A stretch of 64,000 bases of DNA from Chitinophagaceae bacterium. Lineage in GTDB: Bacteria; Bacteroidota; Bacteroidia; Cytophagales; Cytophagaceae. The translations under genes were made by a program, and so were the position numbers. Below are positions 31,097 to 40,250 of the stretch, in pieces (position 1 is the first letter of the stretch; every line of letters begins with the position of its first letter). Location of the stretch: assembly GCA_028288405.1 (NCBI GenBank), contig JAQBNS010000013.1, forward strand, positions 18,180 through 82,179, written 5' to 3'. The notes below the pieces were generated by a model. That model did no database searches, had not been told where the DNA came from, and saw nothing but the letters and a program-made list of their open reading frames with translations.

Positions 31097-31161
31097 AATT
31101 AATTCATAAAAAGAAAGAGCCTTCTAGTATTTAGAAGGCTCTTTCTTTTTATGAATTAATT
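31097..31161. terminator. Bidirectional terminator, 29-bp perfect stem, 7-nt loop
   Basis: aattaattcataaaaagaaagagccttct agtattt agaaggctctttctttttatgaattaatt. Confidence 0.95.
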
Positions 31162-31183
31162 TATTTCTTCGTCGTAATAACCG

Positions 31184-31210
31184 AACTAACAACTAACAAC
31201 TAGTTAACTA
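31184..31210. repeat. Inverted heptad arm at the manC stop
   Basis: aactaacaactaacaactagttaacta; manC stop is the TAG at 31208-31210 (minus). Confidence 0.8.
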
Positions 31211-32284
31211 TATATATTTCGTCCCCTTATTCGCTTTCGCATCAGCAACAAAATCCTTTACTCGTTGTTCCTGATCCTTGCGGCAGATCATCAATACACC
31301 GTCGTATTCGGCAATGATGAAATCTTCCAAGCCTTCTACTACCACCAATTTATCTTTCGGCATTTTGATGATGCAGTTGTTGGTCTCGTAGGTCATGGCA
31401 TTGGCATCGATTACATTTCCGTTTTCGTCTTTTTCTGAATTGTCGTACAATGATTTCCATGTACCCAAATCAGACCAACCAAAATCACTTGGCACAACAT
31501 AGACGTTTGGAGCTTTTTCCAGTATGCCGTAATCAATAGAAATATTGCGACATTGCGAATACGCCTTTAGTATAAAATCTTTCTCGCCTTCTGTCCAATA
31601 GATGGCTGCACCTTCTGAGAAGGTCTCCGCCATATCAGGCATATACTCAGCAAATGCTTTGATGATAGACGCTACATTCCAAACAAAGATGCCGGAGTTC
31701 CATAAAAAATCACCACTGTCCAAAAATACCTTGGCTAAATCCAATGCTGGTTTTTCAGTGAAGGTTTTTACTTTTTTAATTTTTTGTTTTTTATCTTCAA
31801 TGTATTGTATGTAACCATAACCGGTATCTGGTCGGGTAGGCTGAATGCCCAGTGTAATCAGTAAGTCCGAAGAAGCAGTAGCTTCTAAACCTATTTTAAG
31901 TGTATCAGCAAATTTAGCTTCATCCTTGATGATATGGTCAGAAGGCAATACCACTACATTGGCTTGTTTATTCTTTTGGTAAATCTTGTAGCAGGCGTAA
32001 GCAACGCATGGTGCAGTATTACGGCCTACTGGTTCTGCCAGGATTTGATGATCCTTTAAAAAAGGCAATTGTTCTTTTACTAATGAAATATAATCCTGAT
32101 TTGTTACGACCAAAATATTTTCATGCGCCACCAACGGCTCCAGGCGCTTAACGGTCTGTTGCAGCAAACTTCTGCCGGTGCCCAACACATCATGAAATTG
32201 CTTTGGATATTTAGTTCTGCTGAAAGGCCAAAATCTACTTCCAATTCCACCGGCCATTATAACTGCGTATTGACTTTTCTGCAT
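31208..32284 (-). CDS. manC: Mannose-1-phosphate guanylyltransferase
   Basis: YAVIMAGGIGSRFWPFSRTKYPKQFHDVLG, LAEPVGRNTAPCVAYA, VVLPSDHIIKD, FGWSDLGTWKSLY. Confidence 0.94.
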   Translation of the reverse strand: MQKSQYAVIMAGGIGSRFWPFSRTKYPKQFHDVLGTGRSLLQQTVKRLEPLVAHENILVVTNQDYISLVKEQLPFLKDHQILAEPVGRNTAPCVAYACYKIYQKNKQANVVVLPSDHIIKDEAKFADTLKIGLEATASSDLLITLGIQPTRPDTGYGYIQYIEDKKQKIKKVKTFTEKPALDLAKVFLDSGDFLWNSGIFVWNVASIIKAFAEYMPDMAETFSEGAAIYWTEGEKDFILKAYSQCRNISIDYGILEKAPNVYVVPSDFGWSDLGTWKSLYDNSEKDENGNVIDANAMTYETNNCIIKMPKDKLVVVEGLEDFIIAEYDGVLMICRKDQEQRVKDFVADAKANKGTKYI

Positions 32285-32572
32285 TACTCCATTGGTTTTA
32301 ACAAAATGAATTACGGCGAATTTAAGCTAATAAAGAAAGATATACAATTATTAAACGAGAACTTACACCAGCCTTTCAACCAAAGTAATGCCTTAATTGC
32401 ACGGTGAGCGGTATTTGTGAAAGCCCGAAATCTCTTCATTGGCAAGGTTCTTCCATTTTAGATCATAAATCCACATTATACTACATACCCTCTTTCATAG
32501 TATCTAAATTTTGTTAACTTCAATTAAGGTTTCAAAATCAAAGAATTACACTTTTAAAGCAAAGGTCCTATC

Positions 32573-34750
32573 ATGATAATCGAAAATGAAGTAGAGATCT
32601 ACAGTACTCTCAAAGAGGTTTTTGGCTACAGTCAATTCCGAGGCAATCAAGAAAAAATAATCAATAACCTGTTGGCAGGCAAAAATACGTTTGTGATCAT
32701 GCCTACCGGTGCCGGTAAATCTTTATGCTACCAATTGCCCGCATTGATCATGCCGGGTACAGCCATTGTCATTTCACCTTTGATTGCCTTGATGAAAAAT
32801 CAGGTCGATCAGTTATCAGGCCACGGTGTCAATGCTCAATTTTTAAATTCCACCCTTACTAAAGGGGAAATCAATACCGTAAAAAAAGAAACACTAAAAG
32901 GAAACGTACGCTTATTGTATGTTGCTCCTGAAACACTAACCAAGGAAGAAAACATTGAATTCCTGCGTCAGGCGAATATCTCTTTTGTCGCCATTGACGA
33001 AGCACATTGTATTTCTGAATGGGGACACGACTTCAGACCGGAGTACCGTAAGATACGCACCATCATCGAACAGCTGGGCAGCAATATCCCGGTCATCGCT
33101 TTGACAGCGACAGCGACTCCTAAAGTACAACTGGATATCCAGAAAAATTTACACATGGAAGAAGCTTCTTTGTTTAAGTCTTCTTTTAACCGCAAAAATC
33201 TTTTCTATACGATACGCCCTAAAGGCGGTACCAAAAAAGCACTGATTACTTTCATTAAAAAACACAAAGGCAGAAGCGGCATCATCTATTGCCTGAGCCG
33301 CAAGAAGGTAGAAGAAATCGCAGAACTGTTGCGTGTCAACGACATCAATGCCTTACCCTACCACGCGGGCTTAGATGCTTCCGTGCGTATCCATAATCAA
33401 GATGCTTTTTTGAATGAAGAAGCAGATGTCATCGTTGCTACCATTGCATTCGGAATGGGAATCGACAAACCGGATGTTCGTTTTGTAGTACACTACGATA
33501 CACCGAAGTCTTTGGAAGGTTACTACCAGGAAACGGGAAGAGCCGGACGTGACGGCATGGATGCCGATTGTTTGATGTTCTACAGTTATAACGACATCAT
33601 CAAGCTCGACAAATTCAATAAAGATAAAAACGTTACCGAACGAGACAACGCCAAGCAATTGCTCATGGAAATGGCAGCCTATGCGGAATCGTCTGTGTGT
33701 CGCAGAAAAGTTATTTTAAATTATTTCGGAGAACGCCTGGAAGAAGATTGTGGTTTTTGCGACAACTGCAAAAACCCTAAAGAGCAATTTGAAGGCAAGA
33801 CCCATATGGAATTGGCCATACAAACTGCTTTATTAACAGAAGAGAAGTTTGGCGTACAACACATGAGTCAGGTCGTGGCCGGTATCGACAACGAATATGC
33901 GATCAGTTACCAACACAACCAATTGCCTGTATTTGGCAAAGGTCGTGAAGAGTCTGTAGCCTTCTGGGGATCGGTATTCCGTCAGGCTATATTAGCCGGA
34001 TTCCTGGATAAAGACATTGATAACTACGGCATCATCAAAGTAACCAGTAGAGGAAGAACGTTTTTGAAAAAACCTTATTCCATTGCTCTGTCTAAAGACC
34101 ACGATTACAGTAAAATTGAAAATACAACAGACAGTGCGGAAGCCGGAACCAAAATAGGTTGTGACGAAGTGTTGGTGGAAGTATTGAAAGGCTTGCGTAA
34201 AAAAGTAGCCAAAGAAAAAAATGTGCCTCCTTACGTGGTATTTCAAGAACCTTCTCTCCTTGAAATGGCAACGTTCTACCCTACTACCTTGGATGAACTG
34301 AGCAGAATCAACGGGGTAGGCATGGGCAAAGCTCAGAAATTCGGAAAAGCGTTTTTGGAAGTGATCAAGCAATACGTAGCGGATAACGACATCACGCCTT
34401 CTAATGAAATTGTCATCAAGTCTTCTGTAAATAAATCGAAGATCAAAGTGTTCATCATTCAGCAAGTGGATCGCAAAATTGATTTGGAAGAGATCGCAGA
34501 AAGTAAGAATATTGCACTTCAGGAATTGATGGCAGAAGTTGAACACATCTGTTATTCCGGAACAAAATTAAATCTTGATTATTACATCGATCAAATCATT
34601 GACGGCGATAAACAAGATGAAATTTTCGATTATTTCATGTCTGCAGAAAATGACAGCATCAGTCATGCCATGAATGAATTGGGTTCTGATTACACAGAAG
34701 AAGAGTTGCGTTTGATGCGTATCAAATTCCTGTCTGAACTGGCGAACTAA
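32573..34750 (+). CDS. recQ: ATP-dependent DNA helicase RecQ
   Basis: FGYSQFRGNQEKIINNLLAGKNTFVIMPTGAGKSLCYQLPAL, DEAHCISEWGHDFRPEYR, ETGRAGRDG, RQC and HRDC regions. Confidence 0.97.
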   Translation: MIIENEVEIYSTLKEVFGYSQFRGNQEKIINNLLAGKNTFVIMPTGAGKSLCYQLPALIMPGTAIVISPLIALMKNQVDQLSGHGVNAQFLNSTLTKGEINTVKKETLKGNVRLLYVAPETLTKEENIEFLRQANISFVAIDEAHCISEWGHDFRPEYRKIRTIIEQLGSNIPVIALTATATPKVQLDIQKNLHMEEASLFKSSFNRKNLFYTIRPKGGTKKALITFIKKHKGRSGIIYCLSRKKVEEIAELLRVNDINALPYHAGLDASVRIHNQDAFLNEEADVIVATIAFGMGIDKPDVRFVVHYDTPKSLEGYYQETGRAGRDGMDADCLMFYSYNDIIKLDKFNKDKNVTERDNAKQLLMEMAAYAESSVCRRKVILNYFGERLEEDCGFCDNCKNPKEQFEGKTHMELAIQTALLTEEKFGVQHMSQVVAGIDNEYAISYQHNQLPVFGKGREESVAFWGSVFRQAILAGFLDKDIDNYGIIKVTSRGRTFLKKPYSIALSKDHDYSKIENTTDSAEAGTKIGCDEVLVEVLKGLRKKVAKEKNVPPYVVFQEPSLLEMATFYPTTLDELSRINGVGMGKAQKFGKAFLEVIKQYVADNDITPSNEIVIKSSVNKSKIKVFIIQQVDRKIDLEEIAESKNIALQELMAEVEHICYSGTKLNLDYYIDQIIDGDKQDEIFDYFMSAENDSISHAMNELGSDYTEEELRLMRIKFLSELAN

Positions 34751-34752
34751 TA

Positions 34753-34835
34753 TAGTGGTATTTGTAAGTGATAAGTAGTAAGTGAAATTTCACCTATTTA
34801 GAACTAACGACTAACAACTAACAACTAACAACTAA
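34753..34835. repeat. Two heptad arrays between recQ and purD
   Basis: gtaagtgataagtagtaagtg (34764-34784) and aactaacgactaacaactaacaactaacaactaag (34802-34836). Confidence 0.8.
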
Positions 34836-34843
34836 GTTTAATG

Positions 34844-36148
34844 ATGAATATTTTATTGATTGGCTCCGGAGGGAGAGAACATGCCTTGGCTTGGAAAATT
34901 AAACAAAGCCCCCGTTGCCAAACTCTTTTTATTGCTCCCGGAAATGCCGGTACCGCTGAAGTAGGACAAAATATAAACATCGACATGAATGACTTTCCGG
35001 CATTAGGAAAGTTTTGCATCGACAATAAAATAGACCTTGTCTTAGTCGGACCGGAAGCACCCTTGGTAAATGGCATCCGTGATTACTTTGAAACCGATGC
35101 CGCGCTTGATCACATTCTTTTTGTCGGTCCCGGTAAAAAAGGAGCGCAGTTAGAAGGCAGCAAAGATTTTTCCAAACAATTCATGGAAAGACACGGCATA
35201 CCTACTGCTGCTTCTGAAACCTTCACCGATCGTGAAATCGAAGCAGCGAAAGCCTACATCAAACATCATTCTCTGCCCATCGTATTGAAAGCCGATGGCC
35301 TGGCTGCCGGTAAAGGTGTCATCATAGCAGAGTCTTTGAAAGAAGCAGAAAAAGCATTAGACGATATTTTAGCCGATAAAAAATTCGGCGACGCGGGAGC
35401 AAAAGTGGTCATCGAACAATTCTTAAGAGGCATCGAAATGTCTTCTTTCGTATTGACCGATGGCAAAAATTACGTGATGCTTCCCGAAGCAAAAGATTAC
35501 AAACGCATCGGCGAAAAAGACACCGGTCTCAATACCGGTGGCATGGGCGCTGTATCTCCAGTGCCTTTCGCACAAGGAGAATTCATGCGTAAAGTAGAGC
35601 AACGCATTGTCATTCCTACCATCAACGGATTAGAAAAAGACAACATTCCTTATGTCGGTTTTGTATTCATCGGATTGATGAATGTAGACGGAGAACCGTA
35701 TGTAATTGAATACAACGCCCGCTTAGGTGATCCTGAAACGGAAGTAATTATTCCTCGCATTGCCAGTGACCTGGTTGATTTATTGGAACTGGCGGGACAG
35801 AAAAAACTCAACGAAGCTAAAATCACATTGAACCCGCAAACCGCTACTACCGTGGTATTGGTGGCAGGTGGTTATCCGGAGGATTATGCCAAAGGTGATG
35901 TGATCACAGCGATCGAACAAACATCCGATGTGTTGGTGTTTCACGCAGGAACGAAATTGAACGATCAAAAACAATTGGTCACCAACGGCGGAAGAGTCAT
36001 TACCGTAACCGGCTTCGGAGACAGCATAGAAGCGGCCATCGCTAAATCCAACAAAGGTGCGCAGACCATTCAATGGAAAGATAAATATTTCAGGAGGGAT
36101 GTGGGGCTAGACTTACTTGCTTATACGAAAGCTGATTCGTTAAAATAG
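34844..36148 (+). CDS. purD: Phosphoribosylamine-glycine ligase
   Basis: MNILLIGSGGREHALAWKIKQSP, VGPEAPLVNGI, GLAAGKGVI, NTGGMGAVSPVPF, YNARLGDPETEVIIPRI. Confidence 0.97.
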   Translation: MNILLIGSGGREHALAWKIKQSPRCQTLFIAPGNAGTAEVGQNINIDMNDFPALGKFCIDNKIDLVLVGPEAPLVNGIRDYFETDAALDHILFVGPGKKGAQLEGSKDFSKQFMERHGIPTAASETFTDREIEAAKAYIKHHSLPIVLKADGLAAGKGVIIAESLKEAEKALDDILADKKFGDAGAKVVIEQFLRGIEMSSFVLTDGKNYVMLPEAKDYKRIGEKDTGLNTGGMGAVSPVPFAQGEFMRKVEQRIVIPTINGLEKDNIPYVGFVFIGLMNVDGEPYVIEYNARLGDPETEVIIPRIASDLVDLLELAGQKKLNEAKITLNPQTATTVVLVAGGYPEDYAKGDVITAIEQTSDVLVFHAGTKLNDQKQLVTNGGRVITVTGFGDSIEAAIAKSNKGAQTIQWKDKYFRRDVGLDLLAYTKADSLK

Positions 36149-36178
36149 TGATAAGTTGTAAGTGATAAGTTGTAAGAA
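36146..36178. repeat. Heptad array starting at the purD stop codon
   Basis: aaa TAGtgat aagttgt aagtgat aagttgt aag. Confidence 0.8.
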
Positions 36179-36221
36179 AAGGTGCAGGATAATTCTTGCG
36201 CCTTTTTCTTTTACCGCTTTT

Positions 36222-36316
36222 GTCGCCGCAGGGTCTCTCGCAGAGGACCCTGCGAGGTTTTGGAATGTTCAGAGCTTTCAAGAGCGCAGGGTCCCTTTCA
36301 GGAGACCCTACGGGGA
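36222..36316. repeat. Palindromic dispersed element, copy 2 (inverted relative to copy 1)
   Basis: Reverse complement tccccgtagggtctcctgaaagggaccctgcgctcttgaa...cgcagggtcctctgcgagagaccctgcggcgac matches copy 1. Confidence 0.85.
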
Positions 36317-36324
36317 ATTTACTG

Positions 36325-36361
36325 TTTTTCTCTTTCTCTTTCTCTTTCTCTTTCTCTTTCT
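36325..36361. repeat. (tttctc)n microsatellite
   Basis: tttctctttctctttctctttctctttctctttctt. Confidence 0.9.
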
Positions 36362-36362
36362 T

Positions 36363-37154
36363 CTACTTCATCAACTGCTGCTCAATCAGTTTGAAGCTGT
36401 CTGGCGTTACACAAATCTCTCCTGAAAACGGCTCGTTCATCATCAGAATTAAAAAGATCATGCTGCCGATGAAAAATGAAATGGTAGAAATCATGATGAT
36501 TTGTATGGTGGGTGTTTTCATCATGTAGTACCATAAAAAGGATATGCAGATCAACGCACCGATAATGGTTACCAACCATATCGTAGAAGGCAAACCGCTG
36601 TTAATGCTTAATAGCCTCATACGTCTCAGCGTTGCGTAGTCATTGTATTTATTCAATGTTTCAGCCATAATGATTTCTTCGCGCCTGTCTTTCGGTTGAA
36701 AAGCATAAAGGATTTCCTGGAAATCATTCAAGCGTGCCACACCTCCCTCTGGTATTAGTCCGTCTTGCTGCATGGGCCATTCCTCCTGGATTACATAACG
36801 GGTATATGTTTTCAATGCTTGTTGAAGCTGTATTCTCGAAGGATCAGGAAAAGAACTCACATCTCTATACAAGGCACCCAATGTGGCCGATTCTTTATTA
36901 ACGTCATCATCTACGGTATCAAAATTTTCCCAGGCACCTACTGCAACCAAACCCAGTGTGATGCCATAAAAAATTCCAATGGCGGACATATAATAAGAGA
37001 CCTGATCATTAAAATCTTCGTCATAAGTCAGTTTTTTTTTGAACGTCTTTTCAGAAACCAGCAAACCGATCACTCCAAAAGCAGTAAAAAAACCGGTAAT
37101 CAAAAAAAACGCGACAGCAGGGTGCAAGTCGTAAAGCCAATACCAAATACTCAT
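36363..37154 (-). CDS. DUF4239-like (bestrophin-like) membrane protein
   Basis: Start reset to MSIWYWLYDLHPAVAFFLITGFF; YYMSAIGIFYGITLGLVAVGAWENF; C-terminal TM pair. Confidence 0.75.
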   Translation of the reverse strand: MSIWYWLYDLHPAVAFFLITGFFTAFGVIGLLVSEKTFKKKLTYDEDFNDQVSYYMSAIGIFYGITLGLVAVGAWENFDTVDDDVNKESATLGALYRDVSSFPDPSRIQLQQALKTYTRYVIQEEWPMQQDGLIPEGGVARLNDFQEILYAFQPKDRREEIIMAETLNKYNDYATLRRMRLLSINSGLPSTIWLVTIIGALICISFLWYYMMKTPTIQIIMISTISFFIGSMIFLILMMNEPFSGEICVTPDSFKLIEQQLMK

Positions 37155-37459
37155 TCTTCGATTCTTTAAGGGGTATGAAGCTATGAAATAAAGTGGCAAA
37201 GGGCAAGATTTCGATTGAACACCTTGCGTTAGGGATTGAGCCATTGTCTGAGCTCTTTTTCTTTGATTTTTTAGATTGATGATGCTTGGAGGTTGATTCA
37301 AAGAAAAAAGCGAGTGGCGAAAGCCCGGCCCGCAGGGAACGCCCAAATAAGAATATAGAGTGAAGAAAGGACTCAATCTCTTCAATACACTCGTTTATCC
37401 CTTTTCTGACCACTAACTTTTCCCCCTCAAATACCTACCAACTTTTACATTTAAATCAT

Positions 37460-37467
37460 TATATTTG
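37460..37467 (+). promoter_or_regulatory. Putative -7 element upstream of the ricT-gldH run
   Basis: tatatttg matches TAnnTTTG. Confidence 0.4.
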
Positions 37468-37536
37468 TCTAAGGTGGATTTTGATCCGCTTTATGTATTT
37501 CGGTCCTATTCGTTTAGATATAAAAATTAAAAAATA

Positions 37537-39165
37537 ATGGGTTGTTCATCTTGTGGAACAGGCGGTGGCGGTTGTGGAACGGGAACGACAGGAGGATGTA
37601 GCAAAACAGGAGGATGTGCAACCGGTGGTTGTAATAAATTAAACTCCTTTGACTGGCTCAGTAACATGGGAATCGGTCTTGCTCAGGATTTTGACGTAGT
37701 AGAAGTTCGTTTCAAAAACGGTCGCAAAGAATTTTATAGAAACACTCAATCCTTTGAGTTGTATACCGGTGATCCTGTGGTGGTAGAAATGCCATCGGGC
37801 TATCATTTGGGTCATGTGGCTTTGCAAGGCGAAATCGTACGCCTACAGCTCAAGCGTAAAATGGTCAATAACGACGATCAGTTAAAAACCATTACCCGTA
37901 AAGCGTCACAAAAGGATATTGAAAAATACATCCTCAGCAAAAACAGAGAAGAGACAACTGTATTCCGTACCCGACACATCATCCTCGAGCAAAAGCTGGA
38001 AATGAAATTGACGGATGTGGAATTTCAGGCCGATAACTCCAAAGCGACTTTTTATTATTCCGCAGACGAGCGTGTCGATTTCAGGGAACTGATTAAACTG
38101 CTTGCCTCAGAATTCAAAGTACGTGTGGAAATGAAGCAGATCAGTCTTCGCCACGAAGCCGCCCGATTGGGTGGTATAGGATCTTGTGGCAGAGAGTTGT
38201 GCTGCTCTACCTGGATCAGTGATTTTAAAAATGTCAATACCTCAGCGGCCCGTTATCAAAACTTGTCGCTAAATCCTTCCAAACTTTCAGGTCAATGCGG
38301 CAGATTGAAATGCTGTTTGAATTATGAATTGGAAACCTACCTCGATGCCTTGAAAGGCATTCCTGAAGTAGAAAAACCTTTGCTGACCGAAAGAGGAAGA
38401 GCGAGCATACAAAAAACAGACATCTTTAAAAAGATCATGTGGTTCTCTTACGAAGACGAACCGACCAATTGGATCGCTATACCTGTTGACCGCGTCAACC
38501 ATATTCAGGCGATGAATGCAGACGGCAACAAACCTTCTGACTTGCTCAACGATCAGGAAAAAAGTAAAATCACTACAGAGTTTATCAAAGAAAAAAGTGA
38601 GCTTGCTCGTTTTGATGATAAGTTTCAGGCCAACAAAAACAAACGCAAGAAGAAAAAGAAAAAAACTTCTGATCCTACTGGCGCAAGTGTTGTAACCGAA
38701 GGTGGACAACCAAGACCTCAAAATCAAAACTCCACTAAACCTGCAGGACCTGCACGTTCTGAGCATCAACCGAGAGAAGGACAACAGTCTAAACCTCGTC
38801 CGCAAAATCCAAACCGTGAAGGCAATCCAAGACCTCCACAGCAAAATAGAGAAGGACAACCAAGACCTCCGCAACAAAATCGTGAGGGACAACCGCGTCC
38901 GCAAAATCCAAATCAGAACAGACCTCCAAGAGAAGGAAATGCGCAACGTGAAAACGTACAGGGACAAACACCACGTCCCGAAGGTCAGCCAAGACCTCCG
39001 CAGCAGAATCGTCCTAATCAGCCACGTCCGCAAAATCCAAATCCGAACAAGCAACAAAATAACGGTCCAAAACCTCCGCAACAAGGCGGTCAGCAAAACA
39101 GACCCAATAACAATCCGAATAAACCAACCGATAACACTTCATCACCGAATGAGAATGAAAAATAA
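37537..39165 (+). CDS. PSP1-domain (RicT/YaaT-like) protein with Cys/Gly-rich N-terminus and Pro/Gln/Arg/Asn-rich tail
   Basis: RLGGIGSCGRELCCSTWISDFKNV, LSGQCGRLKCCLNYELETY; tail (REGQPRPPQQN)n. Confidence 0.9.
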   Translation: MGCSSCGTGGGGCGTGTTGGCSKTGGCATGGCNKLNSFDWLSNMGIGLAQDFDVVEVRFKNGRKEFYRNTQSFELYTGDPVVVEMPSGYHLGHVALQGEIVRLQLKRKMVNNDDQLKTITRKASQKDIEKYILSKNREETTVFRTRHIILEQKLEMKLTDVEFQADNSKATFYYSADERVDFRELIKLLASEFKVRVEMKQISLRHEAARLGGIGSCGRELCCSTWISDFKNVNTSAARYQNLSLNPSKLSGQCGRLKCCLNYELETYLDALKGIPEVEKPLLTERGRASIQKTDIFKKIMWFSYEDEPTNWIAIPVDRVNHIQAMNADGNKPSDLLNDQEKSKITTEFIKEKSELARFDDKFQANKNKRKKKKKKTSDPTGASVVTEGGQPRPQNQNSTKPAGPARSEHQPREGQQSKPRPQNPNREGNPRPPQQNREGQPRPPQQNREGQPRPQNPNQNRPPREGNAQRENVQGQTPRPEGQPRPPQQNRPNQPRPQNPNPNKQQNNGPKPPQQGGQQNRPNNNPNKPTDNTSSPNENEK

Positions 39166-39625
39166 ATTGTTTCTTTTTTCTATTGTTGCATTTCTTTTTT
39201 CATGCAGTGAGAAAGGAAAAGTTTTTCATGATTACCAGGAAATAGCGGATGACGAGTGGTTGGTATCGAACAAACTTTCCTTTCCGGTAGAAATAGAGGA
39301 TGAAAAAAGTAAGTATACGCTGCAATACCTGACGCGCTATACCAAGGATTATCCCTACTACAATTTATACATCAAGCGTGCGGTGCTGGATTCCACCGGC
39401 AAACAGTTATCGTCTAAATTGCAAGGCATGTATTTGTTTGACGAAAAAACAGGTGAACCAAAAGGTAGTGGATGGGGAAATAAATACGACCACACGATTT
39501 TAGCTGACAGCAATATGACTTTCCCTTACAAAGGGAAGTTTATTATACAATTGCAACAGTACATGCGCCAGGATACCATAGCAGGCATCAGCGACATAGG
39601 CATCAGTGTTTTGAAACATGAATAG
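39149..39625 (+). CDS. gldH: Gliding motility lipoprotein GldH
   Basis: Lipoprotein signal LFLFSIVAFLFSCSEKGKVFHDYQEIADDEW; GWGNKYDHTILADSNMTFPYKGKFIIQLQQYMRQDTIAGISDIGISV. Overlaps the ricT-like gene by 17 bp. Confidence 0.88.
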   Translation: MRMKNKLFLFSIVAFLFSCSEKGKVFHDYQEIADDEWLVSNKLSFPVEIEDEKSKYTLQYLTRYTKDYPYYNLYIKRAVLDSTGKQLSSKLQGMYLFDEKTGEPKGSGWGNKYDHTILADSNMTFPYKGKFIIQLQQYMRQDTIAGISDIGISVLKHE

Positions 39626-40250
39626 ATTTGTTGTACGTGTTTGTTACTTGTTTTTCCTGCCCCTTTCCTTGGCGCAAGCACAAATCAACACGGACTCTAT
39701 AGCCCTGAGCACTTCTTCTTCAACAGGACGAATCCACTACAAACAACTCGTAGAAAAACTCAGACAATCAGACAGCACTTTACAACGCAATGATTTTTTA
39801 ACCTTGTATTACGGATCCGTCGGGCAACCTTCTTACAAGCTTGAGTTGATTGACAGCATCGAGCAAAACATCAAAGAACACAACCTGCTGCAGGAATTTA
39901 TTCAGGCCTACGAATTAGGCGATACTTTGCTTGCCTTCCATCCGGTAAGCATTACCGCTTACTTTGAAAGAAGCTTTGCTTGCTATGCGTTAAAAAGAAC
40001 AGACGAAGAATCCATCAACAATCAAAAGTACGTACTCTTCGTGAAATGCGTATTGAGTTCGGGCAACGGATTTGAAGAAACTCCATTTGTAGTGGTCAGC
40101 TATAATGATGCTATCGAAGTATTAAAATACCTGCATATAAAATACAAAACCATTGAAGAGGCAGACAACAATCGAATCGTTGCCTTGTTGAATAAAAAAC
40201 GTCAGGGCTCTGATAAGGTTTATTTCCGATTACCTGTTCCTCGTCCATGA
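39618..40250 (+). CDS. DUF4919-like secreted protein
   Basis: Signal peptide; DSTLQRNDFLTLYYGSVGQPSYKL...YELGDTLLAFHPVSITAYFERSFACYAL. Confidence 0.75.
   Translation: MNRFVVRVCYLFFLPLSLAQAQINTDSIALSTSSSTGRIHYKQLVEKLRQSDSTLQRNDFLTLYYGSVGQPSYKLELIDSIEQNIKEHNLLQEFIQAYELGDTLLAFHPVSITAYFERSFACYALKRTDEESINNQKYVLFVKCVLSSGNGFEETPFVVVSYNDAIEVLKYLHIKYKTIEEADNNRIVALLNKKRQGSDKVYFRLPVPRP

Noticed and set aside
33992-34546. 184-aa minus ORF
   Set aside because: Antisense to recQ; Phe/His/Arg-rich composition typical of shadow ORFs.
36162-36528. Several + ORFs (60-110 aa)
   Set aside because: Made from the palindromic element plus the (tttctc)n microsatellite.
38287-39096. 269-aa minus-strand ORF
   Set aside because: Antisense to the RicT-like gene; Leu/Arg-rich artefact of the low-complexity tail.
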